A DNA stretch of 17,480 nt from assembly GCA_934875375.1 (NCBI GenBank), contig CAKXHL010000019.1:24231-41710 (forward strand), read 5' to 3'. Position numbers and translations under genes: made by a program. This document shows positions 1-6,218 of this stretch, in pieces (position 1 is the first letter of the stretch; each line of letters opens with the position of its first letter). The stretch comes from an uncultured bacterium (GTDB taxonomy: Bacteria; Bacillota; Clostridia; Oscillospirales; Ruminococcaceae). The notes beneath the pieces were generated by a model. That model did no database searches, was not told the DNA's origin, and saw only the letters and a program-made list of their open reading frames with translations.

Positions 1-69
1 GATGTTTACTTCGGTGAATTCGACGGCATTCAGCGCCGCAAGGTTTACATCACTGTTATGGGCGAATAA
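1..69 (+). CDS. C-terminal 22 residues of an unidentified protein (5' truncated by window)
   Basis: An open frame enters at base 1 and stops at TAA 67-69, giving a tail with the residues YFGEFDGIQRRKVYITVMGE. It is followed by about 95 AT-rich bases and then a strong hairpin terminator, which is what the end of a transcription unit looks like. Too little is present to name a family. The frame is inferred from the clean stop and the position of the terminator. Confidence 0.5.
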   Translation, partial: DVYFGEFDGIQRRKVYITVMGE

Positions 70-163
70 ATCATATATGAATTGGAACAATTCATCTATA
101 TTATCCTATTTATAATCAATTTTGACTAAAATACTTCATTTTAGCCGTTTTACCCTCTAACAA

Positions 164-195
164 AAAAGGCTTTGGGAACATTCCCAAAGCCTTTT
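164..195. terminator. Bidirectional intrinsic terminator
   Basis: Perfect 15-bp inverted repeat: 164-178 (AAAAGGCTTTGGGAA) pairs with 181-195. A-rich sequence on the left and T-rich sequence on the right mean it can work both ways. It lies between the convergent ends of the left-edge gene (+) and queT (-) and probably serves both. Confidence 0.9.
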
Positions 196-265
196 GTTTT
201 CGTTTTCTCGCCGCGCCTCTTTCCTCCCCTACCGGGAGGCCCACCCGATTTTTCAGCAGCGCAGC

Positions 266-790
266 TTATTTTTTTCCAAAGAGCTTTTGATCAAGCCCCT
301 TCTTTTCCAGTATCCAAACCAGCAGAACTCCCAGCACCAGGCAGGGGATAATCTGCCCTGCCGCCACCGAGACCGCACAGGTCCAAAACACATCCCACTG
401 AAAACTGCCGGAAAGCCAGGTCCATTCCAGACCGATAATCAGTCCGTTGATTAAAATCGGCGGCAGCGCGGCGGGAATCGCCAAACGCTTGATGCGCACA
501 TTTCGTAAAAGATAGCTCAGCACCGCGGCAATTGCGGTTGCCAGTGTGCCGAACAGGATATCCACCGGCATGGTAAGGCCCAGCACAGTGCCCACAATAT
601 TGGTCAAAAGGCAGCCTACGGTAACGCCGTAGATCCCCAGCGGGGACAATACCGGTAAAAGGGTCAGACATTCCGCCACCCGAATCTGCATCACGCCGAA
701 CGAGAACAAGGACAAAGCCAGGCTCACAGCGGTGTAGACGGCGGCGATCATCGCCGATACGGCGATTGCTCTCCCGTTTAAATGTTTCAT
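266..790 (-). CDS. queT: QueT family queuosine-precursor (preQ0/preQ1) transporter
   Basis: 174-residue, very hydrophobic protein with about five or six membrane segments, the usual size of this family. The segment near residues 35-50 (MQIRVAECLTLLPVLSPLGI) followed by a glycine-rich helix matches the QueT pattern of an Arg/Glu-containing signature at the end of the first long hydrophobic stretch. Family members are predicted substrate-binding (S) components of energy-coupling-factor importers for queuosine precursors, which end up in the tRNA wobble base. The assignment is supported independently by a preQ1-I type riboswitch directly upstream (802-845) that overlaps the ribosome binding site. 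The ATG at 790 follows GAGAGG at 807-802. The gene has its own promoter and ends at the shared terminator. No ECF ATPase genes are in the window, so it would rely on a shared energizing module encoded elsewhere. Confidence 0.87.
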   Translation of the reverse strand: MKHLNGRAIAVSAMIAAVYTAVSLALSLFSFGVMQIRVAECLTLLPVLSPLGIYGVTVGCLLTNIVGTVLGLTMPVDILFGTLATAIAAVLSYLLRNVRIKRLAIPAALPPILINGLIIGLEWTWLSGSFQWDVFWTCAVSVAAGQIIPCLVLGVLLVWILEKKGLDQKLFGKK

Positions 791-801
791 ATTTTCTGTT
801 T

Positions 802-845
802 CCTCTCGTAGTTTTTATTTATAGTCAGGTTCTTGCGACTGACTG
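802..845 (-). promoter_or_regulatory. preQ1-I riboswitch (translational, SD-sequestering type)
   Basis: Read on the minus strand, a 6-bp stem P1 is formed by AGTCAG (844-839) and CTGACT (828-823). It closes the loop TCGCAAGAAC, and an A-rich tail (ATAAATAAAAACTA) runs into GAGAGG (807-802), the Shine-Dalgarno of queT. Loop and tail follow the plan of the short H-type pseudoknot aptamer of Thermoanaerobacter preQ1-I, whose loop also begins UCGCA and ends AAC. The likely second stem pairs loop cytosines with the terminal GG of the tail, so ligand binding would hide the ribosome binding site and shut off queT. No terminator lies between aptamer and ATG, which favours translational control. Covariance-model scoring was not possible here. 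Confidence 0.82.
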
Positions 846-897
846 CCCCGGGTGGATTACGGCACGCTTTTTAAAAGTGGCCGGACACGGCCTTTTC

Positions 898-926
898 ATT
901 GTAATCATTTCCGACTTGAAATGCAA
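898..926 (-). promoter_or_regulatory. SigA-type promoter of queT
   Basis: On the minus strand, TTGCAT (926-921) is separated by 17 bases from TACAAT (903-898). Transcription would begin near 891, giving a leader of about 100 nt. That leader contains a GGCC...GGCC hairpin (about 895-878) and then the preQ1-I aptamer. Confidence 0.6.
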
Positions 927-956
927 GAGGAAAACAAAGAGCAAAAAACGCCAAAC

Positions 957-1010
957 AAAAAAGGTCCGCTGCCGTCAGACTACGGGCCTTTCGGATGAGT
1001 ATAATCCGAA
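957..1010 (-). terminator. Terminator of the threonine aldolase locus
   Basis: On the minus strand a 7-bp hairpin (1010-1004 with 996-990) is followed by a second hairpin, AAGGCCCG (990-983) with CGGACCTT (968-961, one mismatch). A run of six T (962-957) follows. It lies just after the stop codon at 1033 and before the queT promoter. Confidence 0.7.
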
Positions 1011-1032
1011 TCTATTTGCTGCGCGTTGGTGT

Positions 1033-2083
1033 TTACGCTTTCTGCCCTGCTTCCTGCGCCAGGATTTCCCACAGCGCTTCTAGGTTCTGAGGGTCGGTAG
1101 CCCAGCTGGTGACAAAACGCACCGCAGTGTGGTCTTCATCCAATGTTTCCCAAAAACTGAACGCCACTTTCTTGGCCAGCCGTTCCATCTGCCGGTTTTC
1201 CAAAATTACAAACTGCTGATTGGTCGGAGACTTGAGATAAAAGGAAAAGCCTGCCTCCTCCAGCACCTGCACCAGCCGCCCGGCTGTTTGAATGGCATTC
1301 TCGCTGATGCGCCAATACAGCCGGTCGGTAAACAGCGTGTCAAATTGGATTCCCAGCAGCCAGCCTTTTGCCAGCAACGCGCCATGCTGCTTGACCTGCG
1401 TCAGAAAATGCCTGGGCGCATCGCCCTGCGGAAAGACCACCGCCTCCCCGCACAACGCGCCGACTTTGGTGCCGCCGATGTAAAACGCATCGCAGCAAGC
1501 GGCAATGTCCGGCAGTGTTACATCCGCTTGGGGGCTGGCCAGGCCGTAACCCAAACGGGCCCCGTCCAAGTACAGCGGAATCTCATAGGCCCGGCAGATT
1601 TTTGAGATGGTCTTTAATTCTTCTTTGGTATATAAAGTTCCATATTCCGTGGGGTGAGACAGATAAACCATCCCCGGAAAGACCATGTGCTCATGGTTCC
1701 CATCCTTCCAGAAAACGCGCAGATATTCCTCCAGTTGTGTGGCGTTGATTTTCCCCGCGTGATGAGGCAAGGTCAGTACTTTATGCCCGGTGCGCTCAAT
1801 GGCGCCTGCTTCGTGCACGCTAATATGACCGGTGTCTGCCGCTACACCCCCCTCATAAGCGTCCAGCAGTGCGGCAATGACCACTGCGTTGGTCTGGGTT
1901 CCGCCAGTCAGGAAAAAACATCTGCCGCCGGACTCTCACAAACCGCGCGGATTTTTCCTTCGCACTCTCGCAGTAATGGTCTGCCCCGTATCCTCTCGCT
2001 ATCGTCTCCGGATTGATCTGCAGCAGCCGGTTGAGGATCGCTTCGTGGGCACCCTGCGAATAGTCATTTACGAATGAAAGCAT
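1033..2083 (-). pseudogene. ltaE: Low-specificity L-threonine aldolase, two frameshifts
   Basis: Two overlapping frames together encode one PLP-dependent aldolase of the beta-eliminating lyase family, which cleaves L-threonine/L-allo-threonine to glycine and acetaldehyde. The N-terminal part reads MLSFVNDYSQGAHEAILNRL; the C-terminal part contains AADTGHISVHEAGAIE, LSHPTEYGTLYT, LYLDGARLGYGLA and the GGTKVGALCGEA segment with the PLP-lysine. Frames are broken at T5 (1952-1956 on the + strand; six needed) and at A6 (1913-1918; seven needed). Restoring one base at each gives a continuous product of about 350 residues, the family's usual length, including the expected DVFFLTGGTQTNA stretch. The start at 2083 is preferred over the ATG at 2089 because GGGGGG lies 6 bases upstream of it. 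All other family motifs look intact, so this is either very recent decay or homopolymer undercalling in the assembly. Confidence 0.85.
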
Positions 2084-2149
2084 TGGCATCCCCCCCTTTT
2101 TTCATTTTATCATCTTTTTCCTCAGCACAATCCGCCCCAGATTCTCCCC

Positions 2150-2178
2150 TTTACCCTACGCAGAATTATGTGTATAAT
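2150..2178 (+). promoter_or_regulatory. SigA-type promoter of the prmA-rsmE operon
   Basis: TTTACC (2150-2155), a 17-base spacer and TATAAT (2173-2178). Transcription from about 2184 starts downstream of the in-frame ATG at 2168, which excludes that codon and supports 2216 as the prmA start. The promoter is divergent from the threonine aldolase locus. Confidence 0.75.
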
Positions 2179-2215
2179 AAAAGGTACTGTAAAAGAGGAA
2201 AGGCGGTATCGGAAA

Positions 2216-3169
2216 ATGGAATGGACCGAGGCTTCCATCTATACCTCCACCGAAGGGGTGGAGCTTTTGTGCGGAAAACTGCTGGAACTGGGCATTAACG
2301 GATTTGCAGTAGAGGACGCTCAGGATTTTGAGGCATTTCTGGAGGAAACAACCCCGCATTGGGATTATGTGGACGACAGCCTGATGGCGTTAAAGGACGC
2401 CGAGACCCGGGTTATCGTCTATCTGCCGAAAAACGTCCAGGGCGCTCAAACGCTGGCGGCAGTGTCTTCTGTGGTGCGCGCGCTGAAAGCCGACGATGCC
2501 GAGGGCCGTATGGGCCGGCTGGAGATCAGCTGCGGCAGCCTTTTGGAAGAAGACTGGGAAAACAACTGGAAACAATATTATAAACCGATTCGGGTGGGTA
2601 AGCATTTGGTCGTCGTCCCCTCCTGGGAGGAGTATGAAAAGCAGGCGGACGATATCATCCTGCGGCTGGACCCGGGCATGGCTTTCGGAACCGGCACCCA
2701 TGCCACCACCCGCCTTTGCATGGAACTTCTGGAGCAATCGGTCACGTCCGGCTGCACTGTGCTCGACGTTGGCTGCGGCAGCGGCATCCTCGCCGTCTGC
2801 GGCGTGCTGCTGGGCGCGTCCCACGCCGACGGGGTAGACATCGACGAGCTGGCCGCCAAAATCGCCGGGGAAAACGCCGTCCTCAATGGGGTGGAAGACC
2901 GCACCCACTTTGTCCAGGGCGATCTGACCGATAAAATCAGCGGACAGTATGACGTCATCTGCGCCAATATTGTGGCGGACGTCATCATCCGGCTGTGCCC
3001 GTCCATCCGGCAGTTTTTAAAGCCAAACGGATACTTCCTAGCTTCCGGCATTATCGACGAGCGGTCGGTAGAAGTGCAAAAGGCCATTCTAAACTGCGGC
3101 ATGCAGATTGTGGACCGCCGGGAAGAAGGCGGATGGGTGGCGCTGCGCTGCCGTTTTGCGGAGGAATAG
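2216..3169 (+). CDS. prmA: Ribosomal protein L11 methyltransferase PrmA
   Basis: Class I SAM-dependent methyltransferase that trimethylates ribosomal protein L11. The 317-residue product has the PrmA architecture: an N-terminal L11-recognition domain (about 1-100), the family signature DPGMAFGTGTHATT at 152-165, the SAM-binding glycine loop DVGCGSG at 184-190, the acidic residues GVDID at 206-210, and the motif ANIVADV at 250-256 in place of the NPPY of related enzymes. The start at 2216 is chosen because AAAGGCGG precedes it and the promoter -10 overlaps the longer alternative. rsmE follows after 3 bases, the prmA-rsmE pairing common in Firmicutes. Confidence 0.95.
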   Translation: MEWTEASIYTSTEGVELLCGKLLELGINGFAVEDAQDFEAFLEETTPHWDYVDDSLMALKDAETRVIVYLPKNVQGAQTLAAVSSVVRALKADDAEGRMGRLEISCGSLLEEDWENNWKQYYKPIRVGKHLVVVPSWEEYEKQADDIILRLDPGMAFGTGTHATTRLCMELLEQSVTSGCTVLDVGCGSGILAVCGVLLGASHADGVDIDELAAKIAGENAVLNGVEDRTHFVQGDLTDKISGQYDVICANIVADVIIRLCPSIRQFLKPNGYFLASGIIDERSVEVQKAILNCGMQIVDRREEGGWVALRCRFAEE

Positions 3170-3172
3170 TCT

Positions 3173-3895
3173 ATGCCCAGATTTTATATCGACCCGCCTG
3201 CCGGAGATTTTATCACTCTCACCGGAGAAGATGCCAGGCATATCTGCCGCTCGCTGCGCATGGCCGTCGGCGAAGCGCTCACCCTATGCGACGGAGCTGG
3301 CATCGACTACAACGGCGTTCTGCGGCAAACTGACGGACAGATTGCCACGGTGGAAATTCTTTCCCGCCAACCCTCCCAAACAGAACCGACCGTTTCTATT
3401 CGTCTGTTCCAGGCTCTGCCCAAAGGAGACAAAATGGAATGGATTATCCAAAAAGCGGTGGAACTGGGGATAAGTGAAGTCGTGCCGGTGCTCACCGAAC
3501 GGTGCATATCTCGACCAGATGAAAAATCAATGGAAAAAAAGCTGCTCCGCTGGCAAAAAATCGCTGTGGAAGCCGCCAAGCAGTGCGGCCGCAGCCGTAT
3601 TCCTACCGTTTGCCCCCTGATGTCGTTTTCGCAGGCGGTGCAGGCGCTGGGTTCCATGGAAAAGGGATTGTTTCTTTACGAAAAAGGCGGCCTGCCTTTA
3701 AAAAAGGCCCTATGTGCGCCGGCAGCACAGATCGGCATTTTTGTTGGTGCCGAAGGAGGGTTCTCTTCGGAAGAAGCCCATCTGGCCCAAGAGGTTGGCG
3801 CTACCTGTACCAGCTTGGGCAATCGGATCCTTCGGTGCGAAACGGCACCGCTGGCTGCCCTTTCGGCTATTTTGTACGAAACCGATAACTTTTAA
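3173..3895 (+). CDS. rsmE: 16S rRNA (uracil-1498-N3)-methyltransferase RsmE
   Basis: SPOUT-class methyltransferase that modifies U1498 of 16S rRNA in the assembled 30S subunit. The 240-residue protein is full length. An N-terminal PUA-like domain (about 1-70, with LTGEDARHICRSLRM) is followed by the SPOUT domain carrying KGDKMEWIIQKAVELG (84-99), the AAKQCGRSRIP segment (134-144), the SAM-binding GAEGGFS (192-198) and the knot motif LGNRILRCETA (215-225). It starts 3 bases after prmA and is probably translated from the same message; the next gene follows after 41 bases. Both products act on the ribosome. Confidence 0.95.
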   Translation: MPRFYIDPPAGDFITLTGEDARHICRSLRMAVGEALTLCDGAGIDYNGVLRQTDGQIATVEILSRQPSQTEPTVSIRLFQALPKGDKMEWIIQKAVELGISEVVPVLTERCISRPDEKSMEKKLLRWQKIAVEAAKQCGRSRIPTVCPLMSFSQAVQALGSMEKGLFLYEKGGLPLKKALCAPAAQIGIFVGAEGGFSSEEAHLAQEVGATCTSLGNRILRCETAPLAALSAILYETDNF

Positions 3896-3936
3896 CTGCA
3901 CCGTGAGCCCGGCAAGGGGGAAGGAGGAACTTTTCG

Positions 3937-4437
3937 GTGGCACAAAAAAGAAAACTGCCTTTTCTCCTGCGGATCCTGTTGCCACCGGTGCTGGCCCTGG
4001 CTGTGCTTTGGGGCGGCAGCTTTTGCGCAACTGCTCTGCTGGATAGTCAGGGAGGACCCAAAGCCAAAGAACTCCTTTTGCAAACCGGCGAAGAAATTCG
4101 TTCTGCCAACCAGCTTTTGTTTGAAAAAAAAACTTACCAAATTATCTGCGATTATTCCATCGCCTTTTTGGACAGTGCCATTGCCTTTGACTTTTTGCCC
4201 AATTATGATATTGGCGGTTTGTGGGGTCTGATTCAGCATCTGCCCCGCAATGTCCAAATTGAAAAAATATGGTTTTCCTATAATGCCGTTAGTTTTTCCG
4301 TCTCTACCGATTCCCCACAGCAGCTGATGGTTCTTTTGGAATATTTACAAAGCAGTGAACAATATTCTACTGTTTTTTTCTATCCGGATTCCCAGTCTTC
4401 TTCCCCTTATGCCGGGGAGTTCTGCTGTTATTTTTAA
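3937..4437 (+). CDS. Small single-pass membrane protein with PilN-like architecture
   Basis: 166 residues from a GTG start at 3937, preceded by AAGGAGG about 9 bases upstream. A basic N-terminus (MAQKRK) leads into one membrane helix at about 8-33, and the rest should lie outside. A short helical stretch (about 40-65) is followed by a compact region with LPRNVQIEKIWFSYNAVSFS, then SPQQLMVLLEYLQSS and a final strand ending YSTVFFYP. That order (one TM, LP-x-x-V strand, strand, helix, strand) is the layout of PilN/GspL-type fimbrial assembly proteins, but no other pilus gene is nearby and there is no diagnostic motif. It is the third gene of the prmA-rsmE operon and is followed by a hairpin. 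Function unknown; the PilN comparison is inference. Confidence 0.8.
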   Translation: MAQKRKLPFLLRILLPPVLALAVLWGGSFCATALLDSQGGPKAKELLLQTGEEIRSANQLLFEKKTYQIICDYSIAFLDSAIAFDFLPNYDIGGLWGLIQHLPRNVQIEKIWFSYNAVSFSVSTDSPQQLMVLLEYLQSSEQYSTVFFYPDSQSSSPYAGEFCCYF

Positions 4438-4450
4438 AAAAGCATCAAAA

Positions 4451-4483
4451 AAACCGCTGTTTCCCTCTCGAGAATAGCGGTTT
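4451..4483 (+). terminator. Terminator hairpin lacking its own T-run (apparently split by insertion)
   Basis: AAACCGCT (4451-4458) pairs with AGCGGTTT (4476-4483), just after the stop at 4437. The right arm is followed by AAAATAG instead of the usual run of T. The same arm recurs at 5900-5913, where it is followed by further T. The simplest reading is that the original terminator had its T-run at 5911-5917 and that 4484-5899 was inserted into it. Confidence 0.65.
4470..4483 (+). repeat. Left copy of 14-bp direct repeat flanking the AT-rich island
   Basis: GAGAATAGCGGTTT, matching GAAAATAGCGGTTT at 5900-5913 at 13 of 14 positions, same orientation. It contains the 3' arm of the terminator hairpin. 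It could be an attachment-site core or a target-site duplication. Confidence 0.6.
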
Positions 4484-4490
4484 AAAATAG

Positions 4491-4520
4491 AAAATGGCAC
4501 GACAAAAGTCGTGTCATTTT
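4491..4520. terminator. Terminator of the island gene, possibly bidirectional
   Basis: 13-bp stem with one G-T wobble (4491-4503 with 4508-4520) and an AAAA loop. On the minus strand it follows the stop codon at 4540 and is followed by CTATTTT. On the plus strand the T-rich arm runs into CTTT. Confidence 0.7.
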
Positions 4521-4539
4521 CTTTAGATGTGCTGTAATT

Positions 4540-5685
4540 TTAACAAGTACTCGATTCATTATTATAAAGCTCAATAGATTTTAAATATCTTCCTTTTCCG
4601 ACATGGAAGTCTGGCATCTGAACAAACCCTCTCGATACCAGTTCCTCATTCAGCATACCAAAGATCATATGGTATACTTCATTGGCCACCTCTTCTTTCG
4701 GGACACCATGCCGCCGACAATACAGCTGGAACATAATGGGTGAGTCACTAAGTAATTTCTTTATATCAATGCCAATACAATCAATGACAATATTAGATAG
4801 TCGTTGAATAATGGATTTGGCATTCTGGCGAAAAACAGGAACCGTATATTGATTGCCAGATATGTATCCAAAGTATTCAAAAAGCTGCATACAGTCCCGG
4901 TCACAAAATCCAGTCTCATCGTAGACCCGGAGTTCATTCAAAACATAGGACTTGAAATTATGATTACAGGAAGCCTTATTCCATATCTGGTTTATTTCCT
5001 TTGGCGCAGGAACAGCTACTCCTAATTGTTTTTGACAGTTGAAACGATAGAAATCCACCCTGCTGCCGTCTGCATCCCCAAAAGATTGCAATGCCCGTGT
5101 ACCGTCACAAAAACGATTGTAAGAGCATAAGAGATGGTTTGAAAAAACACTTAATTCCGGACATTTTTCATATACGGTAATGATATAATCAACACCTGAT
5201 GTATGCAAACGAGATGTGGTAAGCAATTGATTTTCCCTTAAATAATCAAAAAAATCACCGTCAAATACAGCACCGCATAACAAATGATACAGGTTCATTT
5301 TTTCATCAAAACCATTCTTAATAGAGCCGACGCAGCAATATATTTCTTTTTGCTTACAAACAATTTTATCAGCCAAACATGTGATTTCTGCCTCTAAGTA
5401 ATCTCGAATACTCTTTATATCTTCCCGAACAATAACGGTAGAATCCAACAAAAGCATATCATTCACCGTCCGGAACAAACCAATTTTAATTAAGTTATTT
5501 ATGCGTTCAGATGTATATTGACTGCACATATCCTGATACCTACAAGTAAAAGGGACAGCATTTACAACATCGGACAAAATCCCTGTAATGGAATGATTCA
5601 GATATGTGCGAGGATTATTTTCAGTAAGGATCTCTGACGCATCAAAATTTTCAAACAGGAAAAATTCAAAATTTTTCTGTTCCAC
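4540..5685 (-). CDS. Cysteine-rich protein of unknown function, probably horizontally acquired
   Basis: 381 residues from a GTG start at 5685, with GGGGTGA a few bases upstream. I do not recognise the family. It has no signal peptide or membrane segment, so it is probably cytoplasmic. It contains 17 cysteines, including pairs such as YCCVG and CDRDC, but no regular zinc-finger or Fe-S spacing. Residues about 60-95 (SERINNLIKIGLFRTVNDML onward) have the helix-then-hydrophobic-strand look of a winged-helix segment, and the C-terminal third is mostly helical; both are weak impressions. The gene is much more AT-rich than its neighbours, stands alone on the minus strand, and lies inside a block bounded by 14-bp direct repeats. 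A 43-aa ORF ends 4 bases upstream of its start. The context suggests cargo of a small mobile island. Confidence 0.8.
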   Translation of the reverse strand: MEQKNFEFFLFENFDASEILTENNPRTYLNHSITGILSDVVNAVPFTCRYQDMCSQYTSERINNLIKIGLFRTVNDMLLLDSTVIVREDIKSIRDYLEAEITCLADKIVCKQKEIYCCVGSIKNGFDEKMNLYHLLCGAVFDGDFFDYLRENQLLTTSRLHTSGVDYIITVYEKCPELSVFSNHLLCSYNRFCDGTRALQSFGDADGSRVDFYRFNCQKQLGVAVPAPKEINQIWNKASCNHNFKSYVLNELRVYDETGFCDRDCMQLFEYFGYISGNQYTVPVFRQNAKSIIQRLSNIVIDCIGIDIKKLLSDSPIMFQLYCRRHGVPKEEVANEVYHMIFGMLNEELVSRGFVQMPDFHVGKGRYLKSIELYNNESSTC

Positions 5686-5689
5686 ATTC

Positions 5690-5821
5690 TCACCCCAATA
5701 TCAATCGCCGAAAACAGCTGCTGTGTTCTTCATGTGTCTTTCCCATCGTGGCAATATGAAGTAACCCCATTCTTTCAAGCCCATGCTTTGCTAAGCATCC
5801 CTTACAAGGAGATACATACAA
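5690..5821 (-). CDS. Possible 43-aa cysteine-containing small ORF upstream of the island gene
   Basis: An open frame on the minus strand ends at TGA 5692-5690, four bases before the GTG of the 381-aa gene. The coding-like stretch runs YVSPCKGCLAKHGLERMGLL and continues through residues such as GKTHEEHSSCFRRL to the stop. It has a CxxC pair and one later cysteine. The only start that includes all of it is TTG at 5821, which lacks a Shine-Dalgarno; internal ATGs also lack a good one. It could be a translated leader coupled to the next gene, the remnant C-terminus of a truncated gene, or chance. The close spacing and amino-acid composition are the only support. Confidence 0.3.
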   Translation of the reverse strand: MYVSPCKGCLAKHGLERMGLLHIATMGKTHEEHSSCFRRLILG

Positions 5822-5899
5822 TTGTTTTCACTAGGTTATAGTGGGTACTACATTTTTACAGAGCCCCATTATTTCCATTTTACGAACACTCTTCGTACT

Positions 5900-5913
5900 G
5901 AAAATAGCGGTTT
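5900..5913 (+). repeat. Right copy of 14-bp direct repeat; carries the terminator T-run
   Basis: GAAAATAGCGGTTT, followed directly by TTTT, so AGCGGTTTTTTT looks like the 3' half of an intrinsic terminator. No matching AAACCGCT arm lies just upstream; that arm is at 4451-4458. This is what insertion of the intervening DNA into a terminator would leave behind. Confidence 0.6.
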
Positions 5914-5948
5914 TTTTACATTGCGTAATACTTTTGCAAACAATTTCG

Positions 5949-6097
5949 GATTTCCACGCTTTCCACAAAATTTTCAACAATTCACAAACAAAAGAGAAAA
6001 ATTCTCCACATAAAATACAAAAAAAGCTGTAAAACGTTGTTCTTCCGCATAAAGCTAGCCTTTTTTCTGTGGAAATCTATGTGGAGAAAGTGGAAAT
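5949..6097. other. AT-rich segment with a cluster of DnaA-box-like sites
   Basis: Near-matches to the DnaA box (TTATCCACA or the TTTTCCACA variant) occur in both orientations: TTTCCACGC at 5951, CTTTCCACA at 5959, TTCTCCACA at 6002, then in the opposite orientation TGTGGAAAT at 6068, TGTGGAGAA at 6080 and AGTGGAAAT at 6089. TTTTCAACAATTCACA between them also resembles Firmicutes origin sequence. None is a perfect TTATCCACA and no dnaA or dnaN is near, so this is not claimed to be oriC. Confidence 0.35.
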
Positions 6098-6103
6098 TCG
6101 GGC

Positions 6104-6204
6104 AAAAAAAATCGCAGGCAACGGGCCTGCGGGCAAATAAAAAAAGAAGAAATGATGATAAAGGAGGGGGGATTGACCGGAAACAGTACAATACAGTTTC
6201 CTGT
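6104..6204 (-). ncRNA. Candidate ~100-nt small RNA with anti-Shine-Dalgarno segment
   Basis: On the minus strand an extended -10 (TGA-TATAAT, 6218-6210) would start transcription near 6203. The RNA would begin with a near-perfect 23-nt hairpin/palindrome, GGAAAC...GTTTCC (6201-6179). An unpaired C-rich stretch TCCCCCCTCCTT (6172-6161), complementary to a Shine-Dalgarno, and a U-rich linker come next. The RNA would end with an intrinsic terminator, CGCAGGC-CCGTT-GCCTGCG (6131-6113) followed by eight T (6111-6104). Hairpin, C-rich single strand and terminator is the plan of many Firmicutes sRNAs that block ribosome binding sites. The class is not recognised and expression is inferred. The other strand could instead be read as an SD plus a 25-codon ORF from TTG 6173 to TGA 6250. 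Confidence 0.5.
6113..6131 (-). terminator. Intrinsic terminator on the minus strand
   Basis: Perfect 7-bp GC-rich stem, 6131-6125 with 6119-6113, loop CCGTT, followed by A then a run of eight T in minus-strand sense. It would end the candidate small RNA and also any readthrough from tadA, which stops 220 bases upstream. Confidence 0.8.
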
Positions 6205-6209
6205 CTCTT

Positions 6210-6218
6210 ATTATATCA
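6210..6218 (-). promoter_or_regulatory. Extended -10 promoter element for the candidate small RNA
   Basis: TGATATAAT on the minus strand, with a weak TTCACC -35 about 19 bases further up. The element lies inside a 20-bp inverted repeat, CTCTTAT (6205-6211) with ATAAGAG (6218-6224), which could be an operator. Confidence 0.5.

Noticed and set aside
2168..2215. Upstream in-frame ATG that would lengthen PrmA by 16 residues
   Set aside because: It overlaps the -10 element of the promoter and lacks a ribosome binding site; the start at 2216 matches the family N-terminus.
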